A DNA stretch of 64,000 nt from Glycine soja (taxonomy: Eukaryota > Streptophyta > Magnoliopsida > Fabales > Fabaceae), in assembly GCF_004193775.1 (NCBI RefSeq), contig NC_041019.1:50443928-50507927 (forward strand). Direction: 5' to 3'. Position 1 is the stretch's first letter; every line of letters begins with the position of its first letter. Below the pieces are notes generated by a model. The model searched no databases and was not told the DNA's origin. It was given only the letters and a program-made list of their open reading frames with translations. The translations under genes were made by a program, and so were the position numbers. Shown here piece by piece: positions 23,085 through 36,746 of the stretch.

Positions 23085-24997
23085 GTGAGGCCTCAATCAC
23101 CACACTTGGCTTTAAATTTGCAGAGTTGCAGTGAACACTCTTTTCATGTTGTCCTATGTCATTCTCATTACTCATGCTTCTCCACACAAATTCACCTCAC
23201 TCTTCATCCTCCGCACAAAAACAATCACCCACACCACATCATCATCATCATCATGTGTGCAGTTCACGGTAACACGCGTGTGCTCACTGGTATAGGATTC
23301 TTACCACCACGATCACCATCACAACCACACAAGATTTTTCCCTCCAACGCCCCACCTCGACGTGGACCTCAATTCCCTAACCCACGACCATGTCGTCACC
23401 GTTGTCGCTTCACTCGCTTCCGATGCTGGTTCAATGGTGGCATTGGGTTGGCTCCCAGTACCAAAACGCTGAACTGGGTCGTTAAGATTGTGACTGAAAT
23501 GGGTTTGGTTGAGTATGCAGAGAACCTGTTTGGTGAAATGTGTGCGAGAGGGGTGCAATCGAATTGTGTCAGCTACAGGTCATGGTTGTTGGTTATTGTA
23601 AAATGGGTGATGTTTTGGAGGCGGATAGGTGGTTGGGTGCGATGATTGAGAGAGGGGTTTTGTGGTTGATAACGCGACGTTGAGTTTATAGTGAGGGAGT
23701 TCTGCGAGAAAGGTTTTGTGAGGGCGTTGTAGTATTTTCGGAGGTTTTGTGAGATGGGGTTGGGGCCTAATTTGATTAACTTCACGTGTATGATTGAGGG
23801 GTTGTGCAAGAGGGGTAGCATGAAACAGGCGTTTGAGATGTTGGAGGAGATGGTTGGGAGAGGGTGGAAGCCGAATGTGTACACTCATACGGCTTTGATT
23901 GATGGTCTGTGTAAGAAAAGGTGGACCGACAAGGCGTTTAGATTGTTTCTTATGCTTGTTCGAAGCGAGAATCATAAACCAAATGTGCTTATGTATACTG
24001 CCATGATTAGTGGGTATTGCAGGGATGAGAAAATGAACCGTGCTGAAATGCTGCTGAGCCGGATGAAGGAGCAGGGATTAGTGCCAAACACGAACACATA
24101 CACGACTCTCGTTGATGGGCACTGCAAAGCGGGGAATTTTGAAAGGGTGTATGAGTTGATGAATGAGGAAGGTTCCAGTCCCAATGTTTGTACCTATAAT
24201 GCTATTGTCGACGGCCTTTGTAATAAGAGGCTTACAAGGTGCTTAAGAGTGGGTTTGGTAATGGGTTGCAAGCTGATAAAGTTACTTATACTATTCTCAT
24301 AACATTGCAAACAGGTGGAGATTAAGCAAGCCTTGGTGTTGTTCAATAAGATGGTCAAGAGTGGTATTCAACCTGACTTTCATTCATACACTACATTGAT
24401 TGCAGTGTTCTGTAGGGAAAAAAGAATGAAAGAAAGTGAGATTTTTTTGAGGAAGCTGTGAGATTTGGACTTGTTCCTACGAACAAAACTTACATGTCGA
24501 TGATATGTGGTTATTGCTGATAAGGTAATTTGAGTTTCGCTTTCAAGTTTTTCCATAGGATGAGTGACCATGGTTGTGCTCCGGATTCTATTACTTATGG
24601 TGCTCTTATAAGTGGGCTGTGCAAACAGTCAAAATTGGATGAGGCTGGTCGGTTGCATGATGCCATGATAGAAAAGGGACTTACTCCATGTGAAGTTACT
24701 CAAGTAACTTTGGCTTATGAATATTGCAAGATAGATGATGGTTGCCCTGCTATGGTTGTTCTTGAAAGGCTGGAAAAGAAACCCTGGGTCTGGACAGTTA
24801 ATATTAATACCCTGGTCAGGAAGCTATGTAGTGAGAGGAAAGTAGGTATGGCAGCGCCGTTCTTTCATAAGTTACTAGACATGGACCCTAATGTCAATCA
24901 TGTAACAATAGCGGCATTTATGATTGGATGCTATGAAAGCTATAAGTATGCTCTTATTTCTGATTTGTCCGCAAGAATATACAAGGAAAACCATTGA
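23085..24997 (+). pseudogene. Decayed P-class PPR gene (At4g19890-like)
   Basis: Frame-broken copy of a P-class PPR protein. Intact motif runs occur in different frames: 23450-23580 ([18 protein letters not shown]), 23582-23655 (MVVGYCKMGDVLEADRW), 23754-24235 (several repeats, e.g. [35 protein letters not shown]) and 24530-24997 ([19 protein letters not shown] to the natural-looking end ARIYKENH). Visible lesions are a frameshift near 23580, another near 23655, stops TAG near 23688 and 23732, a frameshift or deletion near 24235, an in-frame stop near 24300, and further breaks at 24440-24525. Repeat content and the C-terminal half resemble Arabidopsis At4g19890, a mitochondrial PPR. A functional parent copy probably exists elsewhere. 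Translation of any long product is unlikely. Confidence 0.85.
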
Positions 24998-26879
24998 GCA
25001 ATCAAAGTCACTAAGTAACAAAATTAATGATGTGATTTGACGCTTTCTAAGGCTGGTTACATCTGGATCAGTAACTAGTTGGATTTTGTTATCGGATCAT
25101 TGGGGTAAAAAATATACTTGCTGGAGATGGTGTGAGATTTTGGCATCTTGATACTTAATTCTGCATTCGATTACTATGTTAATGTGATCAACATTTGGGG
25201 TTATGAATGGCACAGATTCTGTAATTTATCAGGTAACCTTACATTTGCCTCTTCCCATTCAAGTTCTAGAAAGTTTGAAATCCTCGTGAATTTCATTTCA
25301 AATTTTTAATGCTTATTTGATTTAGTTTTCTGTTTTCCTTCCCTTATTTCTTGTTTTTGTATAAGTGGAACAACAGATGCAACAGCCAAGTTAAGTTTGT
25401 CCATGATTTCTTACAAGTTTCAGATTTCTTGTGTTTGTATAACTGGAACAACAGATGCAACAGCCAAGTTAAGTTTGTCCATGATTTTTTACAAGTTTCA
25501 GATTTCCTTGGATGAGCTTACCTATCACTCAGATGTGTCAAAGCATGGACATCTGTGGTTGAACAGAAGTAAGCAGTAATGGGAAGGTTATTATATTATT
25601 CTTTTGATGATTATAATTACCTACATCCTGCATGAGACAGTTAACTTTGATAATGTGGAAAGTCTTGTTGGCTTGTCACCTGTGAATCCAATATGTATTT
25701 AGGAAATGGCTGTCTCAATTGAATTATAGGGAAATGGCGCTCTCTTTTGGCTTGTTTAAATGGAAGTGTCGCTCACCCTTTATCACAACGACCTCTCACT
25801 TTCTATCAATAAGAAGACCATATTTCGTTCAACTCCAGTGCTGATTTGCAAATTCAGAAACAATTCTGTACGAAAATTGATTCAATGTTGAAGAAAAATT
25901 TTGGTCTACAGTAATATATACAACTACTAAAATCTAAGCATCTCCTACCAGATGAAAAACAAATGAAGAGAGATATCATGTCATGACTGTTCATATGGTC
26001 TTTGCCAGTTCAATTAATGGTAATCTGATACTGGACCACAGGTGGCAGTTTATTAGAACTCAGTAACATGCTGTTGTTGTACCAGTGTCAAGAGTCTCAA
26101 GACAAACATACCATCTTCTGCTGGCAGGTGTACAGTGTGCAAATTTGTTAAGGAAAGTGCTAGCTGATTTGCTTATGTAAAGGAGGATATTGCTGAAATT
26201 CTTCATAGGGAGTGTGGATTTCAAACAGTATCACAATCTCTTGTAACGTCAAATGTGAAGAGTAAGTATATTATAATATATTACATCTATTTTACCAGCA
26301 CTCTTTTTTTCCTGTATTTTTCTCCCAGTTGTTTATAGCATTGCTATTACAGTTTGTATAAAAAAGAAAAAGCATTGCTATTACAGTGTCTACAACCTCC
26401 ATTCCAGGTTGCTATTCTTTTATTTATTTATTTTATTTACTTCTGTTGTGCTAACATGCAAGACATTGTATCTTCCTTTCTTTATTTTTTTATGAACTAA
26501 ATTTATTCAATAAAGAAGAAAATAACCAAGAAGGGAGAGAAATACCCAATTTTTCTGTAAGTTTGTGTTGTGTTCAATCTTGCCAGGAATCCTGTATATA
26601 CGAAGATGGATTAGAGTGATGGACAAAGAAAATATAAAGTTAATGCTGTCATCCTTATTGATTTTGACAAACAATAGTCGTATTTCACTAGGTAGAATTG
26701 ACTACATGGATTACATGATGACATTCTTAGGTATAGTATTTATCAAGAGATTCATTTTAATAATTCCTTCTAATATCCTTCTTGTTCTCTCTATCTCTTT
26801 TTAAGTTTAAAAACCATGTAATATACTCTTTTCCCTGGTGTCTGCAGTGACTTCCTTAGCACATGTTCAAAGTTCAAAC
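24998..26879. other. Spacer after the PPR pseudogene, no gene seen
   Basis: May include the former 3' UTR. It contains the tandem duplication at about 25351-25508. The ORF at 26565-26804 has no recognisable content. Confidence 0.4.
25351..25508. repeat. 2 x about 79-bp tandem duplication
   Basis: Two adjacent copies share GGAACAACAGATGCAACAGC and CCAAGTTAAGTTTGTCCATG with a few mismatches, so the duplication is older than the one at 21081. Confidence 0.85.
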
Positions 26880-27215
26880 TACCTTAACTGTTTTCTTTCT
26901 TGTTCTCTTTGATAGGTGTCACACCAATATCTTCTCATATGCATCCCATATTTTATCCTTTCTTATATGTCCACATCTTCATCTTAATGTTTTCTTTTTT
27001 ACTCCTACAACTTTTTTTTTTGTGTTGTCCTTTTAAAGCCCAATATTCTTGCTACCATAAAGTATAACTAGTTATATAACCATGCCATGAAACTTGATTT
27101 TAGTAAGTAGTTTACAGTCAGAAATAATCCTTGATGTTTTCCCTCGTATTTAACCACCCAGCTTGGATTCCACGTGTGGCATTGTGATGGTGTAAACCTA
27201 TCCTTGTAAGAAAGT
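26880..27215 (-). mobile_element. Degenerate LINE reverse-transcriptase C-terminal fragment
   Basis: Conceptual minus-strand translation, with stops and frameshifts, gives blocks in the order expected of plant LINE reverse transcriptases: HHNATRGIQAGWL (compare HRIQAGWLKW), then VILYGSKNIGL (compare MLYGTECWAV), then KMKMWTYKKG (compare MLRWMCGHTRKD) and a GVT-like end near 26920. It is heavily decayed and both ends are missing. Confidence 0.6.
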
Positions 27216-30200
27216 CTTGAGTTTCACTTCCAAGAGTTGCACCCTCGTACATACATGTATTGTATAGCTTATTAATGTCGTAATATGTCGTGAGTGATCC
27301 TTGTTTGAGGTTTTGACGAGTTTTCGTTTTCGTTGGCTATCAAGGATCTAATACAATTTTCCTCCATTATCAGAATTTAGGACTTGTTACTAGACTATAG
27401 GCAGAGTTATCTTTGTTGATTTTGATATTCTATTAAAATAATATCTGCAGGGTTTTGCCTTTGTGGAAAATTTTGGTGATATATTTAGATTACTGAAACC
27501 TTTGTGGAGAGGTTTGTGGCCTATAAGCATTAAGGATTTGAAAATCTGAGTATTAAATATGTAGCAATTAAGCCAATAGTTCTCCCAAAGGGTGATTTTC
27601 AAAATTCGAAGCCAAAAATTTGTAAGATGCTTGATCAAATGAAAATGATACCTCTTCCAGCATTTTGACCCTAAAACATGATTTTTTTAATGGGTACCCA
27701 GATTCAATACTCTATGAACATCTCATAGTTTCTCTTCAACTAAATGCTTACCAAAAATTTATATTAAAGCAAACAAACCTACTAACAGGCAAAAAAAACT
27801 TAATAATTGATAGATATTAATTCAAACTTGCAAATAAGCACATAAGAAAATTAGTTCAATCCATAAAAGTAGAGGACAACTTTGAGTCAACAATATATTA
27901 CTATTTCTTCTAGCGACCCTTAGCAAACTTATCAATATATAATATAATTCTTGAAAGTGATAATTTTGGATAAAGTACACAATTGTTGCATTTCAATTTT
28001 AGCAACATGTAAGGTCTCATGGCGTCATAAAACGCTAAGGCAAGGTTGCATATTGTAGACTCAGAATAGGTTTGACCTTCCCTAGTCCCTCACATAGCCA
28101 GAGCTTTTATAATAGTATCATTCTGCTTTGATGTTGTTTTAGTCAACAATGAAAAATCCAACGTTAGCCATGAGCATGACTTGAAAGAAATGCCCTTCCT
28201 AACAACAATAGGTCTATCCATTCGGCTCTGCCATTCCATCTAAATAAATGAAAAATTAATTTTAGCACTCAAGTATATCTATCACTGAAGCCTACTTGAT
28301 GGGAGAGGCTGTATGCTTTAAAAAATTGTTGAGGTAAAATTTACTTAAAATATTTATGCCTTAAAAAGGATTAGTGTTCAACTATCGGCTAATAATATCC
28401 TTGTTGTATATATGTATATAAAAAAGCATCTAGCATTTAAATGAAGCAAAATAAAAAGTAACTTCAATACCAAGAGTTTATGTTCTTTAATACCAACTTT
28501 TCAGTGAGATGAATGATAGAGTAAGTCAATGTCATGTTTAGGATTTTAACCAAAATGGATTTTTGACATTTAGTTAAATAAGTCATCCATCTTGAGTTTA
28601 TCCTTTTCGCCTTTTGAATTATAAATTATTAATCAAGGTTTTATCATCAAAAAATTCAAACACTTGATTCTCGATAAATAAGATGTCTAATATATTCAAT
28701 CATCTTGCAATATAGATAATTTTATATACGATTAAATAAATTTAATTTAGAAAACATCTTTCATCAATGGTCAAATATTATTAATAATATTTTATAAAGA
28801 ATGCATGCATTCATAAAAGAATGCAATCTTTTTTTATTCATTTGGAAATAAAAAAGAATATAACCTTTTGATATAATTTAATATTTTTAATAGGATATTA
28901 ATTTGTATTGTTCGCACTTCTTTCAATACCTACGATGTTAAAAATTAGTCAAGATCATTATTGTCAAAATTCTCCAAAATTAAAAACTTGAAGGCTTTTC
29001 AAGATTTAAATAATATGTTTTCAATTCATCTTCATCCAAAGTTTAAATTTTTTAGATTCAAATAAAATTCCAAAAGGGGAGAGATAGACCAATTAAAAGT
29101 TAAAACGTTAAATAGATAACAAAGTTATGGATAAATATATAGTTAGAATAAAAAAGTAATCAATAATACAATTACTAATAGATAGAACTATTACGAAAAT
29201 TATAACAGTCACCCAATATAAGATTGGAAAGTGATAATAATTATCATGCTAATGATGAATTTATTTAAAAATGACAAAAAATATATTAAAAAAACAATCA
29301 TAATAAAATTTTCATCTGAATTAATAACAAATGTTTTATGCGAGCCTTAAGTAATTGAGAGTTTTAGATGAACCAACTTGATTAATGGTCTAAAGGTAGT
29401 AAATGACCTTGAATATGCCTCTCTTTTTTTCTTTCTTTCCTATAGAAATCTTCAAATTGTATTTCCAAATAATAATGAATATATAATTGATAATCTTGGT
29501 GTGTCATAGTAATTAATTCATGTTATTTTAAGGGATAAAGAACTTGGTTTTTCTTAGATCTCAAACTCGATCAAAATTTGTAAATAAATAAAATAAGTGT
29601 TTTGGACCATTTTTTCTTTCTTTGTCACAGATTCTTTAATCCGTACACCTGTTTTTATTTTTTTTATTTAAACTTTTAAAGGGAAGTAAAAAAAAATGAT
29701 ATTTTATAATTATTTATAAAAATTAGAATTAGAATTTTTTTTCAAATTAAAGTAGCCATAAGGATTCAGTATTTTTCATTATGTAATATGCTATTCACAC
29801 TAATAATCATTATTTAAATGTTATAATTATTTTTCATATTTTTTTATCATTAATCATGGGCTTATTCACCACAAGATATTAATAAAATAATAATAAAATA
29901 TAAATTTTTATCCCAACTTTAAAAAAGACAAAGACAAAATATGTATCAAATATTATAACAAAAAATATATTAATTTGCAGGAATGAATGAGATGGTATTA
30001 TGATCCATCCCAACCCTATTTATGAAATAAGTATAGGCAGTACTCTTGTGAGATCTTCGTTAACATAGGAATGTCAGCCTTCCCTATTTAACATAGGGGA
30101 TAAGTAACCTTGAATTTAGTATACTCAAGATTAATTAATTGATTTCATTTCTAATGTGTGTGTGTTTTTTTGACAAAAAATTCTCATGTGTTTTGTACAC

Positions 30201-30261
30201 ACATTAAAGTTTAAATTTGAAATCTCATACAAATTAATTATATGACCTAAGTAGGTGTACC

Positions 30262-30293
<32 letters not shown>

Positions 30294-33103
30294 TAGTGTG
30301 ACTTGTTTTTGACGGAGATCTCACTATGATCTTAGAAATATGATAAGTATTTATCTTATTAGAGGCTTTCTTGTAAAACGAGTTTGTTGTTTACTATAAT
30401 ACCAAACATTAACCACGATTTTATCCTATAATTATTTGCAATTCTGTAAAATTTCACTCGGTCTGATCAGTGAGGGAAGTCAGGCTGCCAACTAGTTATA
30501 TATTTGTGAGTATACTCTCAATCTTCACATGGGATTATACTTGATTGACACTCTACCCAATTGTATGCAAACACACTTTCTGTCTCATGATTTAATTAGT
30601 GTTTATCTCATTTATAATATTGTTGTTTTAGTCGAATACGATTTTGCCCTCTTTATAAAGAGAAGGTAAATTATACTTTATTTTCTTATATACAGTCTAA
30701 CGTCTATCGTTTTTCAATTTATACTATTATAAAGTTTTCTTGTCACTAAATCCTTATAAAAATTGATCAGTTAAAGTAAAAAATGTTATGATTGCAATTT
30801 TAACGGTGATTAATAAGCCAAAACATGTAATTGAATTACGCAAATTAAGATAAATGAATTTTGTGTAAAAAAAAAAGAAGATAAATGCATGTAGTATTTT
30901 TTTTTACTTTCATTCAAACTTGAAGGAAATTAGATAGTGGTTAGTCTGTTTTTTTTTCTTCTTTCCATTCTCTTTAAAAGTAAAGACTCTTCCAAATAGC
31001 TTTAATCTACGAGTTTAATTTTGCCAATTTTGATTTGTTTTATTTATTAAAATATTTTTTATTTTTAAGAGTTTCTCTTGCGCAATTTGCATTAAACTTT
31101 ATAAGTGAAATTTATGAAATAGAAAAAGAAAAATTGAATCACCATACGTAAAACAATTTTTACCCTCTCTCATAAATCCTTCACCTCCAGTATAAAAGGA
31201 AAAATTGATGATCTGCTAGTATTTTTTCCTTCCCCTCGTCGTTTGTTTAATTTACTGCATGTGTTGCTAAATGTTGAAGGCTAAAATCAAATTGACCAGA
31301 GATAACAATTTTGTTTTTGGCTGAGAACCAAATTCTAGCAATATAATAATTGACGCGTTGCACTAATTTCCTCAATAACAAAAGGAATCAAATCTTGTTA
31401 TGCAGATTCTGATGTGCAAAAACACGCATAAATTATTGGAATATAGCAGTTGAGCCTGTCAACTGAACTTCAAACTTGAATAGAAAAATGAAAGGGGCAT
31501 TTTCACGTGTTATTAGTATAATATATAGTTATTGATGACATCTATATATGGGACAGAGCAATGGCATTTTATACTTACTAACAGCACATGCGCACACACC
31601 TTTCCTTTTATACTTTTCTGAAGGGGAATCCATTCGAATCAGGAGTTTGTTTATATAAAATTAATTATTAGCCGACTAATTTACACGTATTCTCAGATGT
31701 ATAGTCATGATTTATAAGCATCAAGGATCCTTGGTTTTGAAAACAGAAAACTCTTATATAACATAATATATATGGTTACACGCGGAGACACATGGAAGTA
31801 AAATTTCGAGGTTATTGTTAAGTTGTAAAATGAATTCCATATGAACAAAATTTGAAGCAAAATATATTTTCAACGTCTAAAAAAAAGATTCTTATGTCCG
31901 AGGGTAATAAAGAAATTAATGTACAAAGTCAATGCTATTCAAATGTATATGACTTTAACCACACATATACCATATTCTTGTTTTCGATCACCATGCTTTA
32001 AGCAAACCCTTGATATTTCTGTTAGCTTACAGCTCTTTGTTTGATTATAATAAAGAACAAATTACAAACATTATTCGCAGGAATGCCATAAAATGATTTG
32101 AAATACTAATTACTGATTTAAATTTACCCATTGAAAATTGAACTGTAGGATCTCTTAATCACAGTTCATGTTGATCCTTGTAATTTACATTTTTATTATG
32201 GATCTTTTATAGTAGGTCTCTCTCTTAATAAAATTTTGAATCACAATGCATCATTTTATTGAGATATTAATATATAATTTTTTCCTCTGCTAAACACGTA
32301 CAACCCTGTTGTTACTGTCTACCTTCTAAAACATTAATTTTTTTATCAGATTTTAAAACATTGATTTAAAAAGTCATTTGGGTGCATACTCCAGCTAATA
32401 GAAAAGTCATCTGCGCCGAAATCTAGGGATTTGCAAGGATATCCTAGATCATAACCTAACTTTAATTATAGTTAGCATAGAAAACAGATAAAATTCGAAC
32501 AAGCTAGTAATCAGGAGCTTACCAACACATCAATTGTTGCTTCACTTTTTAAAACTCAATATATGGAAGAAAATTAATGATTAATCTCCATTTCTTTCAA
32601 ACAAACATTTAAAACTATATACAGTAGTACTAACTCAGAAGGTCTTCTACTTGGAAATAAATTGTTCAACTTGAAAATTATGTATCTCGAGGAGAAAACA
32701 AATCATAATTTCCATTTATCTCATGATTTTTAATTTCATATATATATTGAGCAACTGTTAATATTTATATTTTGAATAAAATTTTGTAATAATATTTTCT
32801 TCGACCAAATTTGAAGTGATCATAACTCAATTAAATTATACCATGCTTAACTATGTTTTTCAACTAATACCATCAGATAGCCAAAGAAATTGTTCTTTGG
32901 AAATATGTCAACATTCTTAGTTTCATTAATTATAGCTATCTCATAATTAATGTTAACAAATTAAAATCAGCACTTGAATTTCTTCCGTGGTGGGCAAAAA
33001 TCATTATTACAAACTTATTTAGGAACTGCATTGTTGGCACAGCAAAAAAACAAAGAACTTGGAACTACACAAACAAAATTTTTAAAAAAAAAACACAACA
33101 ACA
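27216..33103. other. Long intergenic region, no supported gene
   Basis: About 5.9 kb of AT-rich sequence without a convincing ORF or splice pattern. It holds a possible Au SINE remnant (27985-28125) and a (TA)n run at 30262-30289. It forms the downstream flank of the ERF cluster. Confidence 0.4.
27985..28125 (+). mobile_element. Possible Au SINE remnant
   Basis: AAGGCAAGGTTGCATATTGT, then GACCTTCCCTAGTCCCTCAC and ATAGCCAGAGCTTTT, follow the order of the 3' half of Au-type SINEs. The promoter half is not recognisable and no target duplication was found. Confidence 0.4.
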
Positions 33104-33739
33104 CTAGGAGCACCAGAATAGAGTGCAATCATTCAATTCATTCACCCATTGCTCAACCTCATTTGCCTCCAAGGCCATTTCTACCACCTTGGCTTGGCTT
33201 TTGTTCTTGGCTAAGTTATTGAGCAAATCAACTAGGCTCTTCCTCCTCTTAGACCCTTTTGACTCACAACTATCATATGGTGATGTTGGGGGAGAAGACT
33301 CTGGTAAGCTCCTCTTAGAAACCGCCAGACACGGTGGTTCCGGCTGCACAGCAGAGCCAATGAGGTGAGGAAAATTCAGCTTAGCCTTTTGGCCACGCAT
33401 GTTGAAAGCAGCTTTGTCGTAAGCCAAAGCTGCTTCCTCCTCGTTAACATAAGTTCCGAGCCAAACCCTAGAACCATTTTTCTTTGGATCTCTTATCTCT
33501 GCTGCGAACTTCCCCCATGGCCTACGCCTCACACCCCGGTAGCGCCTCCATTTGGGTGGCGCGTTCACGTCATGCGCTTCCGAAGGGTGCTCAAAGTGGA
33601 CACTTGCATCCGAACTACTATCATGGCTAGGGCTTGGAAAAGCTTGAGGTGGTGTTAGAATTGTTGAATCATTGTGAAGGAGATATTGTTGAATTTGTTC
33701 CAAATATGAACAATCTGAATCCGTGGTTGTGGATGACAT
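33104..33739 (-). CDS. AP2/ERF transcription factor, cluster member 1
   Basis: Intronless, 211 aa. One AP2/ERF domain starts at Tyr67 ([18 protein letters not shown]). It keeps all the residues that contact the GCC box in AtERF1 (Arg, Arg, Arg, Trp, Glu, Arg, Arg, Trp along [18 protein letters not shown]). The N-terminus has [13 protein letters not shown], a short motif shared with member 2 ([13 protein letters not shown]). Near the C-terminus [19 protein letters not shown] combines a basic cluster with a helix. The overall form suggests ERF group IX, the ethylene/jasmonate-responsive group, but the subgroup is inferred. The stop is near 33104 and the ATG at 33739 is the first of the frame. 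It is followed on the same strand by two paralogues, at 37989 and 44157. Confidence 0.93.
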   Translation of the reverse strand: MSSTTTDSDCSYLEQIQQYLLHNDSTILTPPQAFPSPSHDSSSDASVHFEHPSEAHDVNAPPKWRRYRGVRRRPWGKFAAEIRDPKKNGSRVWLGTYVNEEEAALAYDKAAFNMRGQKAKLNFPHLIGSAVQPEPPCLAVSKRSLPESSPPTSPYDSCESKGSKRRKSLVDLLNNLAKNKSQAKVVEMALEANEVEQWVNELNDCTLFWCS

Positions 33740-34245
33740 GTTTTGGAGCCGAAAGGGAACGAGGGTGTTGAGCTGAAGTTTGCTTGCTGGCTGTGAAACA
33801 ACTTAATGAGCCTTGAACTGTGCTACCATGTACTTAGGTTATTTCCTTAAATATTCGTTTAAAGGTTGTTTCTATGCAAGTTCAATGGATTTTGGAGCGA
33901 CACCAGTTGTGGTCACGTGCGATTTGTAAAATTTCTTAAATAAATTAATAGCAAGGCCTGATTACTGTGATTTCTTTTTTTGATGAAGTGCTTCTGTGAG
34001 TGAAATTTTTAATCTTTTGTTTCTTGGCAAAAAAAATTATAGTTTTAGTTTTTTTAGACATGTGTCATTATTGAAGTTTTTATAGAAAGAAATATCATAT
34101 ACTAATTTCTTGAAGTTGGGAGAGGAGGAAAGCTTGAACCAAATTCCTATACTGATGAGTATAAGAGTAATTAATATTTTCAGAATTATAAATTTGTGTA
34201 TTTATAAGATCATTGACTATTTTTTTAATCTCGTTCTACATAAAT

Positions 34246-34540
34246 CAAATTATATCATTATAATTTACACGATTACTATATTATTCAATAACTTTTAATG
34301 ATATTCTCACTTTCTTTCAAATAATAAATTATATTTACAATATTTTATATCAACATAAAATTATTTAATACTCTATTCATATAAGCTAAAATCAACATAA
34401 CATATATTTTTAAAATATAAATTATTTGATGACTTTTTTATTACTGTATTTTAATTTTTAAAAAATTTGACACAATAGTTATAATTGAATGGTTGGGTTG
34501 GTAAAATTCATTCTCTATGTAAAACTAATAATGAGACAGT
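34246..34540. mobile_element. Diverged copy of the GGATCAAATTACACC MITE family
   Basis: It shares words and order with the copies at 36345-37085 and 62662-63022 (a TAAAATCAACATAA-like word, then TTTTAAAATATAAATTATTTGAT, 'TTTGACA', and 'GTTATAATTGAATGG'). The ends are too diverged to fix. Confidence 0.45.
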
Positions 34541-35221
34541 AGCATTAATTTATATATATATATATATAGAAAAAGCAAAAAAAAAAAAAAAAAGACGCGG
34601 ATCATGACTGCAACACAACCGGTCGGATAAGTATGACCCCTTAATATATTATACATCAATGTCAAATTAATAAATTCATTCCCCCAACAACCTTTAAAAA
34701 AAGCTTTAAAGTATACTTACTCCGTTTGCCTTTAATTATCGGATTATGAAAAAAAAATTATTTGTAAGTTGTTTGTAAAATTTAAAATCGATCATATTAA
34801 TTATTATTTATCAATTATATCCTTATTTTATCTCATATCTTTAATTAACTCATACATACATTTATTATAAAATGAAAAAAGATAAAATAAAATCACACAA
34901 TTATTTTAATAAAATTAAAAAATTATTATATTTCTTGATTTGTAAAAACAACCTTAGATGACATATGAAAAGTAACGAGACAGTAATAAATAAGGGGCTA
35001 ACGGTTCAAGTACAATATTCAGCAGATATGTTAGCATCAAAGAAAGCATCCTCTATATATTTAGTATTTACTGCTTTGCATAATGTTTCAGTGCGAAATT
35101 GGGCCCGCTTACCAAAAGCAAAAAAATGACCCTCATATTTTTGGGGGAAACAAGCAAGCTAAGTTGAGTCCTACTATTTAAACATTAAACTTATATTTTA
35201 TATTATTGCTTTGTATTTTAT

Positions 35222-35225
<4 letters not shown>

Positions 35226-35293
<68 letters not shown>
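35226..35293. repeat. (TA)n microsatellite
   Basis: An uninterrupted TA run of about 68 bp. Confidence 0.95.
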
Positions 35294-35296
<3 letters not shown>

Positions 35297-36037
35297 AAAA
35301 TAAAAAGTGGAGACACATACTTAAAATAACTTTAATTTCTTAACATGAATAATGTTTGTATTGTAGCTAGGTCAAAAGCATGCTAGCCTATCCGTTTCAA
35401 AGATGGTTTTTGTGTGAATTTTTTTTTACTTCATATGGAAAATATAAAATATAGCTTAAAATATTTTTGTATGAAAAATGTTTGGAGAACATAAATTTGG
35501 GACAGCAAAAAGTTATTACATTTTTATATTAGAGAGTATATTTAATATAAAAAAAATATGAGAGATAGAAATAACTACGTACATTAATGTCAAATACGTA
35601 CGTTACTATAAATATTTTATGTTCAAATAATAAAATTGTTTTCGTATATCTGTATTTAAGTCAGCTTAATTGTAATTGCGAGTTAAATCTTCTAGTCATA
35701 TTTTTCCATCTTAATGGCCAACATTCATTTGAAGGTGTATTTACTATTTAGTGTATTTCAAGCATAATCATTATAGGAAGGCAACGCCTAAGTGCTGGAA
35801 GTACGTACGAGAAACCCAAAATTAGAGGGCACCAAAACCTTAATTAGTGTGTCAGACTAAACTTAATGTGTACTGGGTTTTCATTTTTTGGGAGAAAAAA
35901 CTCTTCTTCTTCACCTTCTCTAGGTTGATGATTTTTCTTTTCATTTTACTATACCTGTTTATTGATTTCTTTTAAGTAGCATAAGATGAACTGTTTTAGG
36001 TCTTGATGCAATCGAATAACTCAGGAGATTATAATCC

Positions 36038-36086
<49 letters not shown>

Positions 36087-36344
36087 CTAATTGTATGTTT
36101 AAAGCTATTTCCCTGGTCACCATTTATTAGAGGATACAAAAGTTAGTTGAGTATTTTGTCATATTAGTTAAAATAAAAGTTTGGGCACGAAATTAGTTAG
36201 TTAGTTCGATCTTGTATATAAGCATCATAAATCATACTTTATAATTCAATTTTATAAGTTTATTCACTCTATTAGTTTATCACCATTAATGTCCTCATGA
36301 TTATGTGTCCAAATTAATCCTACACAACATTAAAGAAAATCAAA

Positions 36345-36733
36345 TTATAGTGGAGTAACTCTAAAAAGTATTATAGTATTTTATAATTTTTAATTAAATA
36401 ATATTTTCTTAATCAAAATTATATTCACTGCCGAATTAAAAAAAAATCCTTTCACATAAATCATATATATATATTAATCTAAAATTATTTGTTATCTCGG
36501 TTATAAATATTAAAATCGACCCAATATAAATATTTTAAAATATATTAAAATATAAATTATTTGATTATCCTTTTGTTATTGTTCAATTTTGACAAAAATT
36601 AACATAAATGATCTTGATTAATATGTGGATATAATTCAACTATTGAATCAATAAAATGTACATTATATGAATTTATAAAAAGAATATAATAATTTTTAAA
36701 ATTACACCAGCGCGGTGTAATTTGATTTCTTTT
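36345..36733. mobile_element. MITE copy, GGATCAAATTACACC family
   Basis: The right end AAAATTACACCAGCGCGGTG followed by TAATTTGAT is the inverse of the left end of the clearest copy at 62662. The interior matches the neighbouring copy (TTGTTCAATTTTGACAAAA, GATTAATATGTGGATATAAT). Confidence 0.55.
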
Positions 36734-36746
36734 CATATATAAGGAA

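Noticed and set aside
33123..33658. Plus-strand ORFs over ERF gene 1 (likewise 38002-38447 and 44134-44759)
   Set aside because: Antisense shadows of the ERF coding frames. The AP2 domains define the true strand.
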